Shown here piece after piece: positions 49,612-57,936 of a stretch of 64,000 nt of DNA. The position numbers and the translations under genes are program-made. Source of the stretch: Neobacillus niacini (GTDB lineage Bacteria; Bacillota; Bacilli; Bacillales; Cytobacillaceae); the NCBI RefSeq assembly GCF_030817595.1, contig NZ_JAUSZN010000001.1:2736001-2800000 (forward strand), in the 5' to 3' direction. Numbering within the stretch: the stretch's first letter is position 1; each line of letters opens with the position of its first letter. The notes beneath the pieces were generated by a model. The model was given only the letters and a program-made list of their open reading frames with translations. It made no database searches and had not been told where the DNA came from.

Positions 49612-50055
49612 TTAGGCCGAGCAGCTACAGCTCCCGCCGCCGCCGCAGCCTGAACCATGAGACCCAGTATCAAAAAATGGATTTCCAGAAGGCACTTTAA
49701 TGTGCTTGGAAACAGCACCGCCAACTAGCATACTAATTTCATCCAGCAGACCTTGAAGGTCATTTTCCGCTAATTTAAACTCAGCTACGTGTGGATCTAA
49801 GTCCATTTCCCGTTTGTTTTCGCGAATTTGGCTCATTACCATTTTGTAGTCTGGGTGGTATTTACCAAAACGCTGCACCTCTTCGTAAAGCTCTTTAAGT
49901 TTTACAAAACGGTTAATCTTTTCTTGCGTTTCCTTATTGTTTTGCATTTTATATAGGCAAATTTGATATTGCTCAACAATATCCGATTCTAATACCATTT
50001 CTGCTAATTCCTCAGCATATTCTAAAAGTTCTATTCTTTCTGATGTAGCAAGCAT
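49612..50055 (-). CDS. ylbF: Y-complex subunit YlbF
   Basis: 147-residue helical protein. In B. subtilis YlbF joins YmcA and YaaT in the Y-complex, which promotes competence, biofilm and sporulation and directs RNase Y processing of operon mRNAs; the complex carries iron-sulphur clusters. The glycine- and cysteine-rich tail CGGGGSCSCSA fits a cluster ligand site. Start follows GGAGGTG by nine bases. YmcA and YaaT are outside this window. Confidence 0.93.
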   Translation of the reverse strand: MLATSERIELLEYAEELAEMVLESDIVEQYQICLYKMQNNKETQEKINRFVKLKELYEEVQRFGKYHPDYKMVMSQIRENKREMDLDPHVAEFKLAENDLQGLLDEISMLVGGAVSKHIKVPSGNPFFDTGSHGSGCGGGGSCSCSA

Positions 50056-50115
50056 GTACGTCCACACCTCCACTGACATTTTAACATGAATGTATGCAGA
50101 AAGTGAAATAAACTG

Positions 50116-50502
50116 TCACTTAGGGATATTTACCAAGAATTCTTGTGTGACTCCATACGGTACATTTTTTAAGTCAACAACTTCTAGCTTAACCGTATGT
50201 TCCCCAGGCGGCAGACCTTTAATGATGAACGCTGCCGAGTTTACTTCTTTTGTTTTTTTTCCATCCAGCCAAATTACGAGCTTCCCCACCTTTCGATCCT
50301 GTTGGTCGGATTGCCGAAAACTCACTCCAGTTAAGATACATTCTACAAAAACATTATTTCCTTTGGTCTTGGTTTGAACATATAACGATGGAGACTTTTC
50401 TGAATAGTCACTAACTTTTGCTAAAACAGTGGACTTCTGGAAACCTGATAAGATACCTACAAGAAATATAGATAGAATCGTTAATTTTATGTACTTTTTC
50501 AC
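50116..50502 (-). CDS. Small secreted protein of unknown function
   Basis: About 128 residues with a signal peptide (KKYIKLTILSIFLVGILSG then a likely cleavage near VLAKV) and a mature part with beta-strand character, ending in LPPGEHTVKLEVVDLKNV, which resembles Ig-like or carbohydrate-binding beta-sandwich edges. I do not recognise a family. Start is GTG eight bases after AAAGGAG; upstream ATG and GTG are too close to it. It sits between ylbE and ylbF and has no counterpart there in B. subtilis that I recall. Confidence 0.75.
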   Translation of the reverse strand: MKKYIKLTILSIFLVGILSGFQKSTVLAKVSDYSEKSPSLYVQTKTKGNNVFVECILTGVSFRQSDQQDRKVGKLVIWLDGKKTKEVNSAAFIIKGLPPGEHTVKLEVVDLKNVPYGVTQEFLVNIPK

Positions 50503-50572
50503 AATCATCACTCCTTTTAACTGTATTGTTCGCCTCCTTTATTTTTTTTACTCTATACTCTGTTATAGAAGT

Positions 50573-50599
50573 AAAAAAGACCACATGGCATTGTGGTCT
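50573..50599 (-). terminator. Rho-independent terminator after ylbE
   Basis: Minus-strand hairpin AGACCACAATGCCATGTGGTCT followed by six U, right after the ylbE stop. Confidence 0.85.
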
Positions 50600-50603
50600 A
50601 TCT

Positions 50604-50843
50604 TCAACTCTGGTCTTTCATGGACTGCAGCATATAAAACATCATCGAAGCCATTTGTACATTATTTGTGAATTTCTCCACCTTGTCAGGAATTGTTTTT
50701 TTGTAGTAGTGAAGCGAAGCAATTTCCAATGTCTGCAAATCATATGGATTCCTTGAAAGTTTACGATACCAAAGCGGCTGTTCGCGAATGAATTTTTTTA
50801 GTTCCTTTTGACGATTTAAATATTCAAGCACATCTCTTCTCAT
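50604..50843 (-). CDS. ylbE: YlbE-like protein
   Basis: 79-residue protein of the YlbE family, begins MRRDVLEYLNRQKELKKFIRE. Mostly helical; unknown function. It follows ylbD by 17 bases and is closed by a terminator, so the pair forms an operon as in B. subtilis. Confidence 0.9.
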   Translation of the reverse strand: MRRDVLEYLNRQKELKKFIREQPLWYRKLSRNPYDLQTLEIASLHYYKKTIPDKVEKFTNNVQMASMMFYMLQSMKDQS

Positions 50844-50860
50844 GAAAAATTTCCCCTCTA

Positions 50861-51256
50861 TTAGTCTTTACGAAATGAAAACGGATGTTTAGGTTCTATT
50901 TTTGGGGTTGCCTGCCTAGGCTGACTGCCTTGAAATTGGGAAATTACCCCCTGTATGGCCCCTAACGCTTGACTTAAGCTGTTAATATAATGCTGAATTT
51001 GATTAGGGTCCATTTTCTGTACCGTTCCTAGGATCGTTGAAATCCAGTCACCCTTTTTTTCATCTTCCTTTTCGACACTAGGACTTGCTTTAACCCCTAT
51101 TGTTTCCCAGCGATTATCTTCTTCACCAAGGAGATACCAATCCTCATATAACTCCTGCCATGTTGTATTTCCATTTCGTACTTCCTTTATTAACTCGGGA
51201 CGATTTTTCACAAACTCTTTAAATTTTATCACGGAAGGATGTAAATTTTTTTGCAT
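50861..51256 (-). CDS. ylbD: Putative spore coat protein YlbD
   Basis: 131-residue protein, begins MQKNLHPSVIKFKEFV, with the pattern TTWQELYEDWYLLGE and a Q-rich C-terminal half. The YlbD family was named as a probable coat protein from B. subtilis spore proteomics; direct role unknown. First of the ylbD-ylbE pair. Confidence 0.88.
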   Translation of the reverse strand: MQKNLHPSVIKFKEFVKNRPELIKEVRNGNTTWQELYEDWYLLGEEDNRWETIGVKASPSVEKEDEKKGDWISTILGTVQKMDPNQIQHYINSLSQALGAIQGVISQFQGSQPRQATPKIEPKHPFSFRKD

Positions 51257-51395
51257 ATTTCTTCACTCCTGCCCAAATCAATACCTATTATACGATATGT
51301 TTTAAATCCAAAATGGTGAAAATCCTACATACTGTAAAAATTGTTTTTTTAGTGATAAGATGTCTTCAGAACTAGAAACGAGAGAGGGATTACGG

Positions 51396-51884
51396 ATGAA
51401 AGACAGGTTAGAGCAATTATTAAGCAACTGTATCGAGAAAGGATCAGATGAGGATCTAGGTGCCCTTGCCCATTTATTAGAGGGTTTCGAAAAAACGATC
51501 GATAAAAAGTACCTGCAGTATATTGATGGGCTTCTTCAATTTGAGAGAAAAATAGACAGAGAAAAGAAAACATGTGAAATCATCGCACCATTAAATAGTC
51601 TTTGGAATAATTCATTAGGCATTGCACACGGCGGAATAACTGCTACGATACTTGATACAGCCATGGGGACAGCAATAAATGCCATCCTTCCGGAAGGATA
51701 TGGAGCTGTAACCAATCAATTAAATATTCATTACATCGCTCCAGGGATAGGAGATACACTCCGCTGTAAAGCTGAAATCATCCATCATGGAACTAAGACA
51801 GTTGTGATTTCAGGAGAGGCTTTCCGTACAGATGGCAGGAAAATAGCTCATGCAACAGGAACATTTTTTATCATTCAAAAATAG
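51396..51884 (+). CDS. PaaI-type hotdog thioesterase
   Basis: 162-residue hotdog-fold protein of the PaaI/YigI group with the active-site stretch GIAHGGITATILDTAMGTA (about 79-97). It should hydrolyse an acyl- or aryl-CoA thioester, but the substrate is unknown. An N-terminal 50-residue helical extension precedes the fold. ATG chosen after GAGAGGG; the upstream ATG has no ribosome site. Cotranscribed with the next small gene, 14 bases away. Confidence 0.88.
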   Translation: MKDRLEQLLSNCIEKGSDEDLGALAHLLEGFEKTIDKKYLQYIDGLLQFERKIDREKKTCEIIAPLNSLWNNSLGIAHGGITATILDTAMGTAINAILPEGYGAVTNQLNIHYIAPGIGDTLRCKAEIIHHGTKTVVISGEAFRTDGRKIAHATGTFFIIQK

Positions 51885-51898
51885 GTGGGATAAGTTAA

Positions 51899-52261
51899 AT
51901 GGTTACCGCGGTTGTAATCCCGATAATTTGTCTTTACTTCTATTGGATTACTAGAAAAGAGATGAAACTAAATGATAGTAAATGGCTGGCAGCAGCTGAA
52001 GTGAGTAAAGAAGCCGTCCTAACTGGTGAAATTAGAAGTATTAATCGAGAGAAACAACGCTTTTATTATCATCGATATATACTGGTATATGAAATTACAC
52101 TGCAAACAGAAACGAAATTAATAAAAGCAAAAAAATTAATTCCTCTTACAAACAATTTCGAACTCGACAACTTCTCAATTGGTGAAGTAATACGAATATA
52201 TGGCTCCTGGGAAGGAAACCATTTCCACTTTAATGAATATGAAATTGTAATTAATGATTAA
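51899..52261 (+). CDS. Single-pass membrane protein of unknown function
   Basis: 120 residues: N-terminal hydrophobic segment (about 2-17), then a soluble, beta-rich domain (KEAVLTGEIRSINREKQRFY...IGEVIRIYGSWEGNHFHFNEYEI) resembling a small OB-like or beta-barrel membrane-protein domain. I do not recognise the family. Start after AGGTGG. Second gene of a two-gene unit with the thioesterase. Confidence 0.75.
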   Translation: MVTAVVIPIICLYFYWITRKEMKLNDSKWLAAAEVSKEAVLTGEIRSINREKQRFYYHRYILVYEITLQTETKLIKAKKLIPLTNNFELDNFSIGEVIRIYGSWEGNHFHFNEYEIVIND

Positions 52262-52265
52262 AGAT

Positions 52266-52292
52266 AAAAAGGTGACAAACTGTCACCTTTTT
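52266..52292. terminator. Bidirectional terminator after 52261 and ylbC
   Basis: Perfect hairpin AAAAAGGTGACA AAC TGTCACCTTTTT between converging genes. Confidence 0.9.
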
Positions 52293-52309
52293 ATCTTTAT
52301 TTTTATTGG

Positions 52310-53386
52310 CTATTGTTCATCATTTTTTTGGATAAAGTTTTGAGTATAATATTTTTGGTAGACTCCAACACCTAAATGCGTGAATTCCTCGTTTAATAAA
52401 GACTCACGGTGCCCTTTACTATTTAACCAGCCTTCTGCTACTGCAGGTCCATCCGGGTAATTAGCGGCAATATTTTCGCCAGCAGATTTATAGGCAACGT
52501 TTGCTGCCTCTAATCTATCGGAAAGACTGCCAAATTTCTTAGAAGTATGGGAAAAGTCGTTGCTTTCTGACATATCCTTACTGTGGCTATAGGCAACTTC
52601 TGAGGTTTCTTGATCCCATTCTAGTGACTTTAGATTATTCCTTAGTCGCATAACATTGGTTATATCAAGTATTTCCTTCTCTGTCCCGTCTTCAATCAAT
52701 CGCCATACATCTTCTGTTGGTTCTTCTATCTCAATTAATTCCCCTGTATATCCTAGTTCATAAGGTCGTTGTTTAATTAAAGTTTCATCATTTAAAAATC
52801 GAACACTAGAAAGACTTCCTGTAAACTTATCAATATATAATTGAACAAAAACATCACCCAATTTAATTAATGGCCGAATATTTAAATCCGTATCATTCAA
52901 TTCAAAACGATATGAGTTCCCCTTATATTCAATATCTATATTTGTATCAATAAACTGCGTATTAAAAATTTCCTCAATTGGCTGTCCAATTTTAAAGGGA
53001 GAAACATCTACATTCTCGCCAATTGCATATACTGTCACTACTTTATTATTTTCTACCCCAACCTGTACATATCGCGAGTAGTCAATATTATAGATATACC
53101 ATTGGTAACCATACAAGGATTCATCTATTCTTTGCGGTTCACCTAACATACTGTTTAAGTAAGCAAGATCTTGACCAAGAAGTAAGCCCATACCACTTGT
53201 TGGCCGTTCAGCCGTTGTTTTCTCTTGGGCACGGTTTTCCTCATTTTGATATAATGATTTATTTATTTCTAACGTAGGGTCATCAGTTATTAAAACTTCA
53301 TTACCGTCATTTTCATTTACATTTGCATAAAAACCAATTGTCACGAAAATTGACGCTAGGATGAGAATTCTGAAGAGAGTACGCAG
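52310..53386 (-). CDS. ylbC: CAP-domain (SCP-like) extracellular protein YlbC
   Basis: About 358 residues: two copies of a CAP-associated domain (roughly 65-200) and a C-terminal CAP domain with YSHSKDMSESNDFSHTS and GENIAANYPDGPAVAEGWLNSKGHRESLL. In B. subtilis YlbC is a secreted or surface protein of unknown role. No ATG, GTG or TTG gives both a ribosome site and a signal sequence. The in-frame CTG used here follows GAGGGTG by seven bases and adds RTLFRILILASIFVTIGFYA, a clear membrane or signal segment. The alternative GTG at 53344 has no ribosome site. Confidence 0.88.
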   Translation of the reverse strand: MRTLFRILILASIFVTIGFYANVNENDGNEVLITDDPTLEINKSLYQNEENRAQEKTTAERPTSGMGLLLGQDLAYLNSMLGEPQRIDESLYGYQWYIYNIDYSRYVQVGVENNKVVTVYAIGENVDVSPFKIGQPIEEIFNTQFIDTNIDIEYKGNSYRFELNDTDLNIRPLIKLGDVFVQLYIDKFTGSLSSVRFLNDETLIKQRPYELGYTGELIEIEEPTEDVWRLIEDGTEKEILDITNVMRLRNNLKSLEWDQETSEVAYSHSKDMSESNDFSHTSKKFGSLSDRLEAANVAYKSAGENIAANYPDGPAVAEGWLNSKGHRESLLNEEFTHLGVGVYQKYYTQNFIQKNDEQ

Positions 53387-53487
53387 TTGTATTCACCCTC
53401 TCTATTACTTTTCTTTTTTAATTATATCACCATTATCTTTGTTAGTAATAGAGAATATTAAACTTATCAGAAATAATATTTATTAAA

Positions 53488-53857
53488 TGCTGTGTTAAAT
53501 AGTGCCTGTTGATTTCCGCTCCAGGTGCTTCGCTTTCCGCGGGCGTGCCGGGGAGCCTGTCTAGCTACTGCGCCTAGCCCCTCGAGTCGCTTCGGTCCTG
53601 ACGATGAAGTCAAAGAGCGACTTCAACGCCAGGCCCTCCAGCGCTTGTCGGGGCTGGACAAGGCGCTTCCGCTTTTCCTTCTCCTCGGTGCTTAAGCACC
53701 TGTGGGGTCTCCCCAGCCCCGTACTCCCGCAGGACATTGAATTTCTTCCTCGAATTTGCCCACGCACGAAGAAAATGCGATAGCATTTTCGAGGAGTCTT
53801 CGCACCTTCCGCTCCAATCAACAGGGTGCATAATCAATGTTTAGCTTTAACACAGCC
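53488..53857. repeat. MITE-like repeat, family B, copy 3
   Basis: Ends GCTGTGTTAA and TTAACACAGCC, 370 bases, longest of four copies because a family A repeat lies inside it. The right part has the shared block AAGAAAATGCGATAGCATTT and GCAGGACATTGA. Overlapping open frames across it (75-86 codons) are not genes. Confidence 0.85.
53558..53676. repeat. Family A repeat nested in family B copy 3
   Basis: Shares GCGCCTAGCCCCTCGAGTC and GGGGCTG..CAAGGCGCTTCCGCTTTTC with the copy at 14030. Its middle differs (GACGATGAAGTCAAAGAGCG). The host element is interrupted at CTGTCTAGC.., so the family A element entered later. Confidence 0.75.
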
Positions 53858-53866
53858 TATGTAAAA

Positions 53867-53902
53867 AAAAAACAGATACACCAATTGGTGCATCTGTTTT
53901 CA
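53867..53902 (-). terminator. Rho-independent terminator after ylbB
   Basis: Minus-strand hairpin AACAGATGCACC AATT GGTGTATCTGTT followed by eight U. Confidence 0.88.
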
Positions 53903-53906
53903 TTCC

Positions 53907-54341
53907 TTAATGTTGTACCCCATTATAATTTTGTTCTGAAATTTCACTAAGAGCCTCTTTTGCCTGGTCATCAGTCATTTTTCTTATCGCAAAATCACCT
54001 AAAGAAACAATACCAATTAATTTGTCTCCTTCAACAACAGGAAGTCGACGGATTTGATGTTCTGCCATTAAATTTGCAGCTTCTTTCGTCGTGGCATCAG
54101 CAGAGATTGTTATAAGTTCGTCGCTCATAATGTCCTCTACTTTTGTTGAACCAGGATGTTTTTCTGCAACCCCTCTTACAACAATGTCACGGTCTGTAAT
54201 CATTCCTACAAGTTTTTCCTTATCAACAATAGGAATGGCACCAACATTTAATTCTTTCATTTTTACGGCAACTTCAAATACATTATCCAACAAAGTACAA
54301 CACTCTACTTGGTCTGTCATAATATCACGGATCTTTTCCAT
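53907..54341 (-). CDS. ylbB: CBS-domain protein YlbB
   Basis: 144 residues made of two CBS domains (residues 7-60 and 70-126, each with an ITDRD or VSLGDF half). Such pairs bind adenosyl nucleotides as energy sensors; the partner is unknown. Begins MEKIRDIMTDQVECC. It is a single-gene unit. A B. subtilis counterpart lies in the same place. Confidence 0.9.
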   Translation of the reverse strand: MEKIRDIMTDQVECCTLLDNVFEVAVKMKELNVGAIPIVDKEKLVGMITDRDIVVRGVAEKHPGSTKVEDIMSDELITISADATTKEAANLMAEHQIRRLPVVEGDKLIGIVSLGDFAIRKMTDDQAKEALSEISEQNYNGVQH

Positions 54342-54529
54342 TTCTTCGCCCCCAATTGAAGATAAATTATTCTTACCATTTACTTATGTTTACCAAAAAG
54401 CAGTGATTTATTCGATGATGTATTCATTGCAAGTTTAAACATTTTCAACTATTATTAAATTGAATTAATTTGCTATCCTGCTATGTAAATAACAAAGGGG
54501 TTAGGCATGTTTCTAGGAGGGACTACGAT

Positions 54530-54889
54530 ATGAAATTCGAGAATACTGGCTTAGACAAGTTAAAAGCTGATTTAAACCGTTTAGATGATGTAATGCTTGA
54601 TTACGGTTTAGTCCGTGAAGGTCAGTGGGATTACGAGCGTGTTACATATGACCGTAAGTTCGAGTTAAAAGAAGGCGTATTTTACTTACGTGTTCGCGGC
54701 TATGCGGTTGAAGGGGATGTTGATACCAATAAGGCAGTTATTCAATTATTAACGCCATTGTTAGGAAAACATTATTATCCTCATGGAGTAGAATATGGTG
54801 AAGGGGAAAACTTCCCAACATCACTAGTTAACCAATGCAAGAAAATTCTTGATGATGTAAAAAACGAAGTAGAAAAATTTGCTTTATAA
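54530..54889 (+). CDS. ylbA: YugN-like family protein YlbA
   Basis: 119-residue protein of the YugN-like family, begins MKFENTGLDKLKADLNRLDD. Small, soluble and conserved in Bacilli; function unknown. Start follows AGGAGG by nine bases. Placed between the cta genes and ylbB, as B. subtilis ylbA, but separated from ctaG by the inserted acetyltransferase. Confidence 0.85.
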   Translation: MKFENTGLDKLKADLNRLDDVMLDYGLVREGQWDYERVTYDRKFELKEGVFYLRVRGYAVEGDVDTNKAVIQLLTPLLGKHYYPHGVEYGEGENFPTSLVNQCKKILDDVKNEVEKFAL

Positions 54890-54896
54890 GCAAAGC

Positions 54897-54929
54897 GACG
54901 CATGAATACAATTCATGCGTCATTTTTAT
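54897..54929 (+). terminator. Rho-independent terminator after ylbA
   Basis: Hairpin GACGCATGAAT ACA ATTCATGCGTC followed by ATTTTTATT, ten bases after the ylbA stop. Confidence 0.88.
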
Positions 54930-54937
54930 TTATATTT

Positions 54938-55120
54938 GGCTGTGTTAAACTGGGCTGTTGATTTGCGCTCAGGGCGCTATGCTTTCCGCGGGCTCGCCCG
55001 TGAGCCTCCTCGGTCGTTCCCACCTGCGGGGTCTCACTCAGCTCATTCATCCCGCTGGAGTCAAGCGCCTTCCGATCCAATCAACAGGTTCTAAAATCAA
55101 AAGTCTCCTTTAACACGGCC
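54938..55120. repeat. MITE-like repeat, family B, copy 4 (short)
   Basis: Ends GGCTGTGTTAA and TTAACACGGCC (one change from perfect). Only about 180 bases: it lacks the GATAGCATTT block but shares CTTTCCGCGGGCTC, CTCACTCAGCTCAT, CATCCCGC and the right end CCAATCAACAGGTTCT with copy 2. Probably an internal deletion derivative. Confidence 0.8.
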
Positions 55121-55126
55121 TTATAT

Positions 55127-56299
55127 TTAAAAGAAATCATAAAAAAATGGCTTGGAGTATGGAAGAAGGTTTTCTAAAACAGCTATTTCTGATTCTGGAC
55201 CTTTTAGGAGCCCTATTTCGAATAATTCAGCAGGACGTTTATAACCGAATATTAACGCGGTCAATGAATTAATATCCATCCGTATGCCTCGTTGCGGAGG
55301 CTGTACGCAATTACTTCCAGCCTTTTCTTTATAAATCTTAACTTCTCCATTTGAAATTAAATAACTTCCATTGTTCCAAGGGGCATATTCATCCTCTAGA
55401 TGAATGAAAACCTTATCGTTCACATCATTAAACTTATATTTTTGTAAACATTGCTCTGCGTCAACAATTCGTGCCATAAAATATGGTGTGAGCTCTGTCT
55501 TTACTTTTGGCTGATGCAGGATAAATGGCAATAACTCATGATTAGAAGTTAGAATGCAGACGTTTTCAACCATTGAGTCATGCTGGCAAATATAATTCCA
55601 CAATCCAGTTCTAGCTTCATTATTTAACACTGTAAACTCTTGTATGTCCATTTTTCGGTCTTTTACTTCAAATAAGATATAACCCTTTGCTTCACCACTT
55701 TTATCGTAGTAAACTGCAATCTGACTATCACCGTATATACTATTCTTCCACCACGATAAATCACGTACAAGCATACCTATATAATTTTTACTAAACTGAG
55801 CATAAACCGATTCAATGTCATCGTGATGACTCTCTTTTTGAAACCGTTTAATAGATCCTGGCTGATTTTCAAGAAACTTAAGATCCTTTTTCTCTATAAG
55901 AAGCTTCTTGTTCTCGGTAAATACTTCCCACCCAAATTTACGATAAAACCCAATATCAAAGGGATGCAGCAGTGAAACAATTTGCTCTTCTCTGCGCATT
56001 TTTTCTAATGCTTCAATGATTATCCTTTTCACATAACCATTTCTTCTGAATTCTGGATATGTTGCTACCCCGGCAACTCCGCCCATTTTCCATTCTTGGT
56101 CATTCATATATATATGGAATGGGATAATATGAAGCTTGGCTGCAAGATTATCATCCTCCCAAACTCCTATTACTCTATGGCGTTTTAACATTTCAATTCT
56201 TTGTGCAATGCTGTCTTCGGGTATTTTATATTGAAATGCATACATTGAAAGCTTCATTGATTCGGTGTAATCTTTTTCAGTAAGTTCTTTAATTTTCAT
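55127..56299 (-). CDS. Eis-like GNAT acetyltransferase with SCP2 domain
   Basis: 390 residues: N-terminal GNAT domain with the acetyl-CoA loop GVAGVATYPEFRRNGYVKRI (about 76-95), a second GNAT-like half, and a C-terminal SCP2 (sterol carrier) domain, the Eis layout. Such enzymes acetylate amines, including aminoglycosides in Mycobacterium; the substrate here is unknown. ATG after GGGGAG is used. B. subtilis has no gene here between ctaG and ylbA; the flanking short repeat hints at local insertion. Confidence 0.88.
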   Translation of the reverse strand: MKIKELTEKDYTESMKLSMYAFQYKIPEDSIAQRIEMLKRHRVIGVWEDDNLAAKLHIIPFHIYMNDQEWKMGGVAGVATYPEFRRNGYVKRIIIEALEKMRREEQIVSLLHPFDIGFYRKFGWEVFTENKKLLIEKKDLKFLENQPGSIKRFQKESHHDDIESVYAQFSKNYIGMLVRDLSWWKNSIYGDSQIAVYYDKSGEAKGYILFEVKDRKMDIQEFTVLNNEARTGLWNYICQHDSMVENVCILTSNHELLPFILHQPKVKTELTPYFMARIVDAEQCLQKYKFNDVNDKVFIHLEDEYAPWNNGSYLISNGEVKIYKEKAGSNCVQPPQRGIRMDINSLTALIFGYKRPAELFEIGLLKGPESEIAVLENLLPYSKPFFYDFF

Positions 56300-56360
56300 T
56301 CCCATCACTCCCCTTCTAAATTATTTCTATTAATGAATAAAAATTCCCTTTATAAAAATA

Positions 56361-56385
56361 AAAAAAGTGCCTATTAAGACACTTT
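56361..56385 (-). terminator. Rho-independent terminator after the DUF420 gene
   Basis: Minus-strand hairpin AAAGTG TCTTAATAGG CACTTT followed by U; it overlaps the stop codon. Confidence 0.7.
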
Positions 56386-56848
56386 AGAACCCAAGAATTG
56401 CTTTTATAACGGAGGTTGTTTCTCCACCGTGAAAAAAGACATATAACAATAAGTATACTGCAACACCTGTGATTGCTGTAAAAAACCAAATAACACTTGT
56501 AATCGGACCTAGTTTCCTGTGTTTGGTTAAGTTATTTTTATAGCCAGTATAGAGTGTGACAATACCAAAAACAGCACCAGTAGTTGCTAAGAAGATATGG
56601 AAAACTAAAAAGATAGTGTAGTAAATCTTTAGATATTCCGGACCGCCAAATGCAGTATTTCCAATAAAAATCGTCCTTGAAGCATAAATGATAAAGAAAA
56701 TAAGTGCAAATATAGCCGCAGTAAACATCGTCTTCTTGTGTGCCTCTATTTTCCTTTGTTTAATTTGCCACCAGCCAATTGCAACCGTAATGGCACTTAA
56801 AACAATAAAGCTGGTACTAATCGTTGGTAATATTGGTAGGGAATTCAT
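56384..56848 (-). CDS. DUF420 membrane protein, CtaM-like oxidase assembly factor
   Basis: 154 residues with four membrane segments (about 9-27, 42-60, 74-100, 120-142) and conserved histidines (EAHKKTMF, FHIFLA, KHRKLG, FFHGG), matching DUF420 (YozB/CtaM). Staphylococcal CtaM is reported to be needed for haem-A-type oxidase function; next to cta genes here, an oxidase-assembly role is likely, but not shown. Start ATG. It lies after ctaG on the same strand, with its own terminator. Confidence 0.85.
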   Translation of the reverse strand: MNSLPILPTISTSFIVLSAITVAIGWWQIKQRKIEAHKKTMFTAAIFALIFFIIYASRTIFIGNTAFGGPEYLKIYYTIFLVFHIFLATTGAVFGIVTLYTGYKNNLTKHRKLGPITSVIWFFTAITGVAVYLLLYVFFHGGETTSVIKAILGF

Positions 56849-56911
56849 GGCATTAGCCTCACTTTTTATATATTCTACAATAATTTTAGTTTAGTTACCC
56901 CTTTTTTTCAA

Positions 56912-56944
56912 TAAAAAGAAAATCTCCCAGTGATATGGGAGATT
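56912..56944 (-). terminator. Rho-independent terminator after ctaG
   Basis: Minus-strand hairpin ATCTCCCATATCACTGGGAGAT followed by TTTCTTTTTATT, overlapping the ctaG stop. Confidence 0.82.
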
Positions 56945-57848
56945 ATTCGATAAGAGAGGGCTTTAAAGTCTGTTGTATCTCTTTCTCACTGTCTGCTTGA
57001 TCCTTTCGGTACCATTCAAAGAAAACATGCGCTAGTATTACTCCATAAACGATTTCCTGAATAATTTTCATCAATACACCACCAAGCTGTTGATCATGTA
57101 TTAATGACATCGAACTGAATAATTCTGGACCACTTATACTTAATCCTGCAAATGTTGCGGGTCCTACACAGAGACTCATCACTTGAGCCCAAACTTGCGG
57201 ATCAGAATATGTGGCATAGATAGAATCAGGTGCAAAAATGATTAATGCACATGCAGGGGTAATTAATATACCATCCGCAAATATATACCCTACTTTCTTA
57301 AGACCACTTAACCTTTGATGTTCTGGAACAGGGTTAATGAGCGGCCACCACATGAATACTGCAACGATAAATAACAGAATGGAATATCCAGCGTGATACC
57401 AGAAGTTTTGCATAACAGTGTCAAAAATCATTGGAATATGGTAAAAAGAAAACAACCCGTTAAAAATGATTAACGCAATAAGAGGCTTTGTGAAAAACGT
57501 AAACAAAGTATTAATCATTCTCACTTTGAAGAGCTTTCTCCAAATCCAAACGGGAATACCAAATATAAATATTGGCGGAATAACTAACACCAAAACAGCC
57601 ATTTGTATCATATGGATATAAAACATTAAATGAGCCATTAAATCCAGCGGGGAGCCCTTAATTGCATAAATAAGTGAAATTGAGAGCAAAAATAAACCAG
57701 CCTGTTTTTTAGTTAATGGTTCACTATCAACAAACTTGCTGCGCAATTTTACTGTAATTAAAAAATATACAGCTATAACTGCTAGTAAACTTAATAGGAA
57801 GTACGGGCTCCAAAGTGCTTTAAAGCCAAAAATATTTAAAGTAAGCAC
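56943..57848 (-). CDS. ctaG: Cytochrome c oxidase assembly factor CtaG
   Basis: 301-residue membrane protein of the caa3_CtaG family, seven predicted segments; B. subtilis CtaG is needed for formation of active caa3 oxidase, probably in copper delivery. Conserved histidines in MAHLMFYIHMIQM and YHAGYSILLF. The start is GTG after GAGGTGAT. It follows ctaF by about 130 bases, with a terminator in between, so may have its own promoter. Confidence 0.95.
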   Translation of the reverse strand: MLTLNIFGFKALWSPYFLLSLLAVIAVYFLITVKLRSKFVDSEPLTKKQAGLFLLSISLIYAIKGSPLDLMAHLMFYIHMIQMAVLVLVIPPIFIFGIPVWIWRKLFKVRMINTLFTFFTKPLIALIIFNGLFSFYHIPMIFDTVMQNFWYHAGYSILLFIVAVFMWWPLINPVPEHQRLSGLKKVGYIFADGILITPACALIIFAPDSIYATYSDPQVWAQVMSLCVGPATFAGLSISGPELFSSMSLIHDQQLGGVLMKIIQEIVYGVILAHVFFEWYRKDQADSEKEIQQTLKPSLIE

Positions 57849-57936
57849 CTCATATCACCTCTAAATAGTAGTTAAATCATAGTTCTATTATATACGTAAG
57901 CAAATTAAAGAAGCAAAGAAATGAATTAATTCCCTA

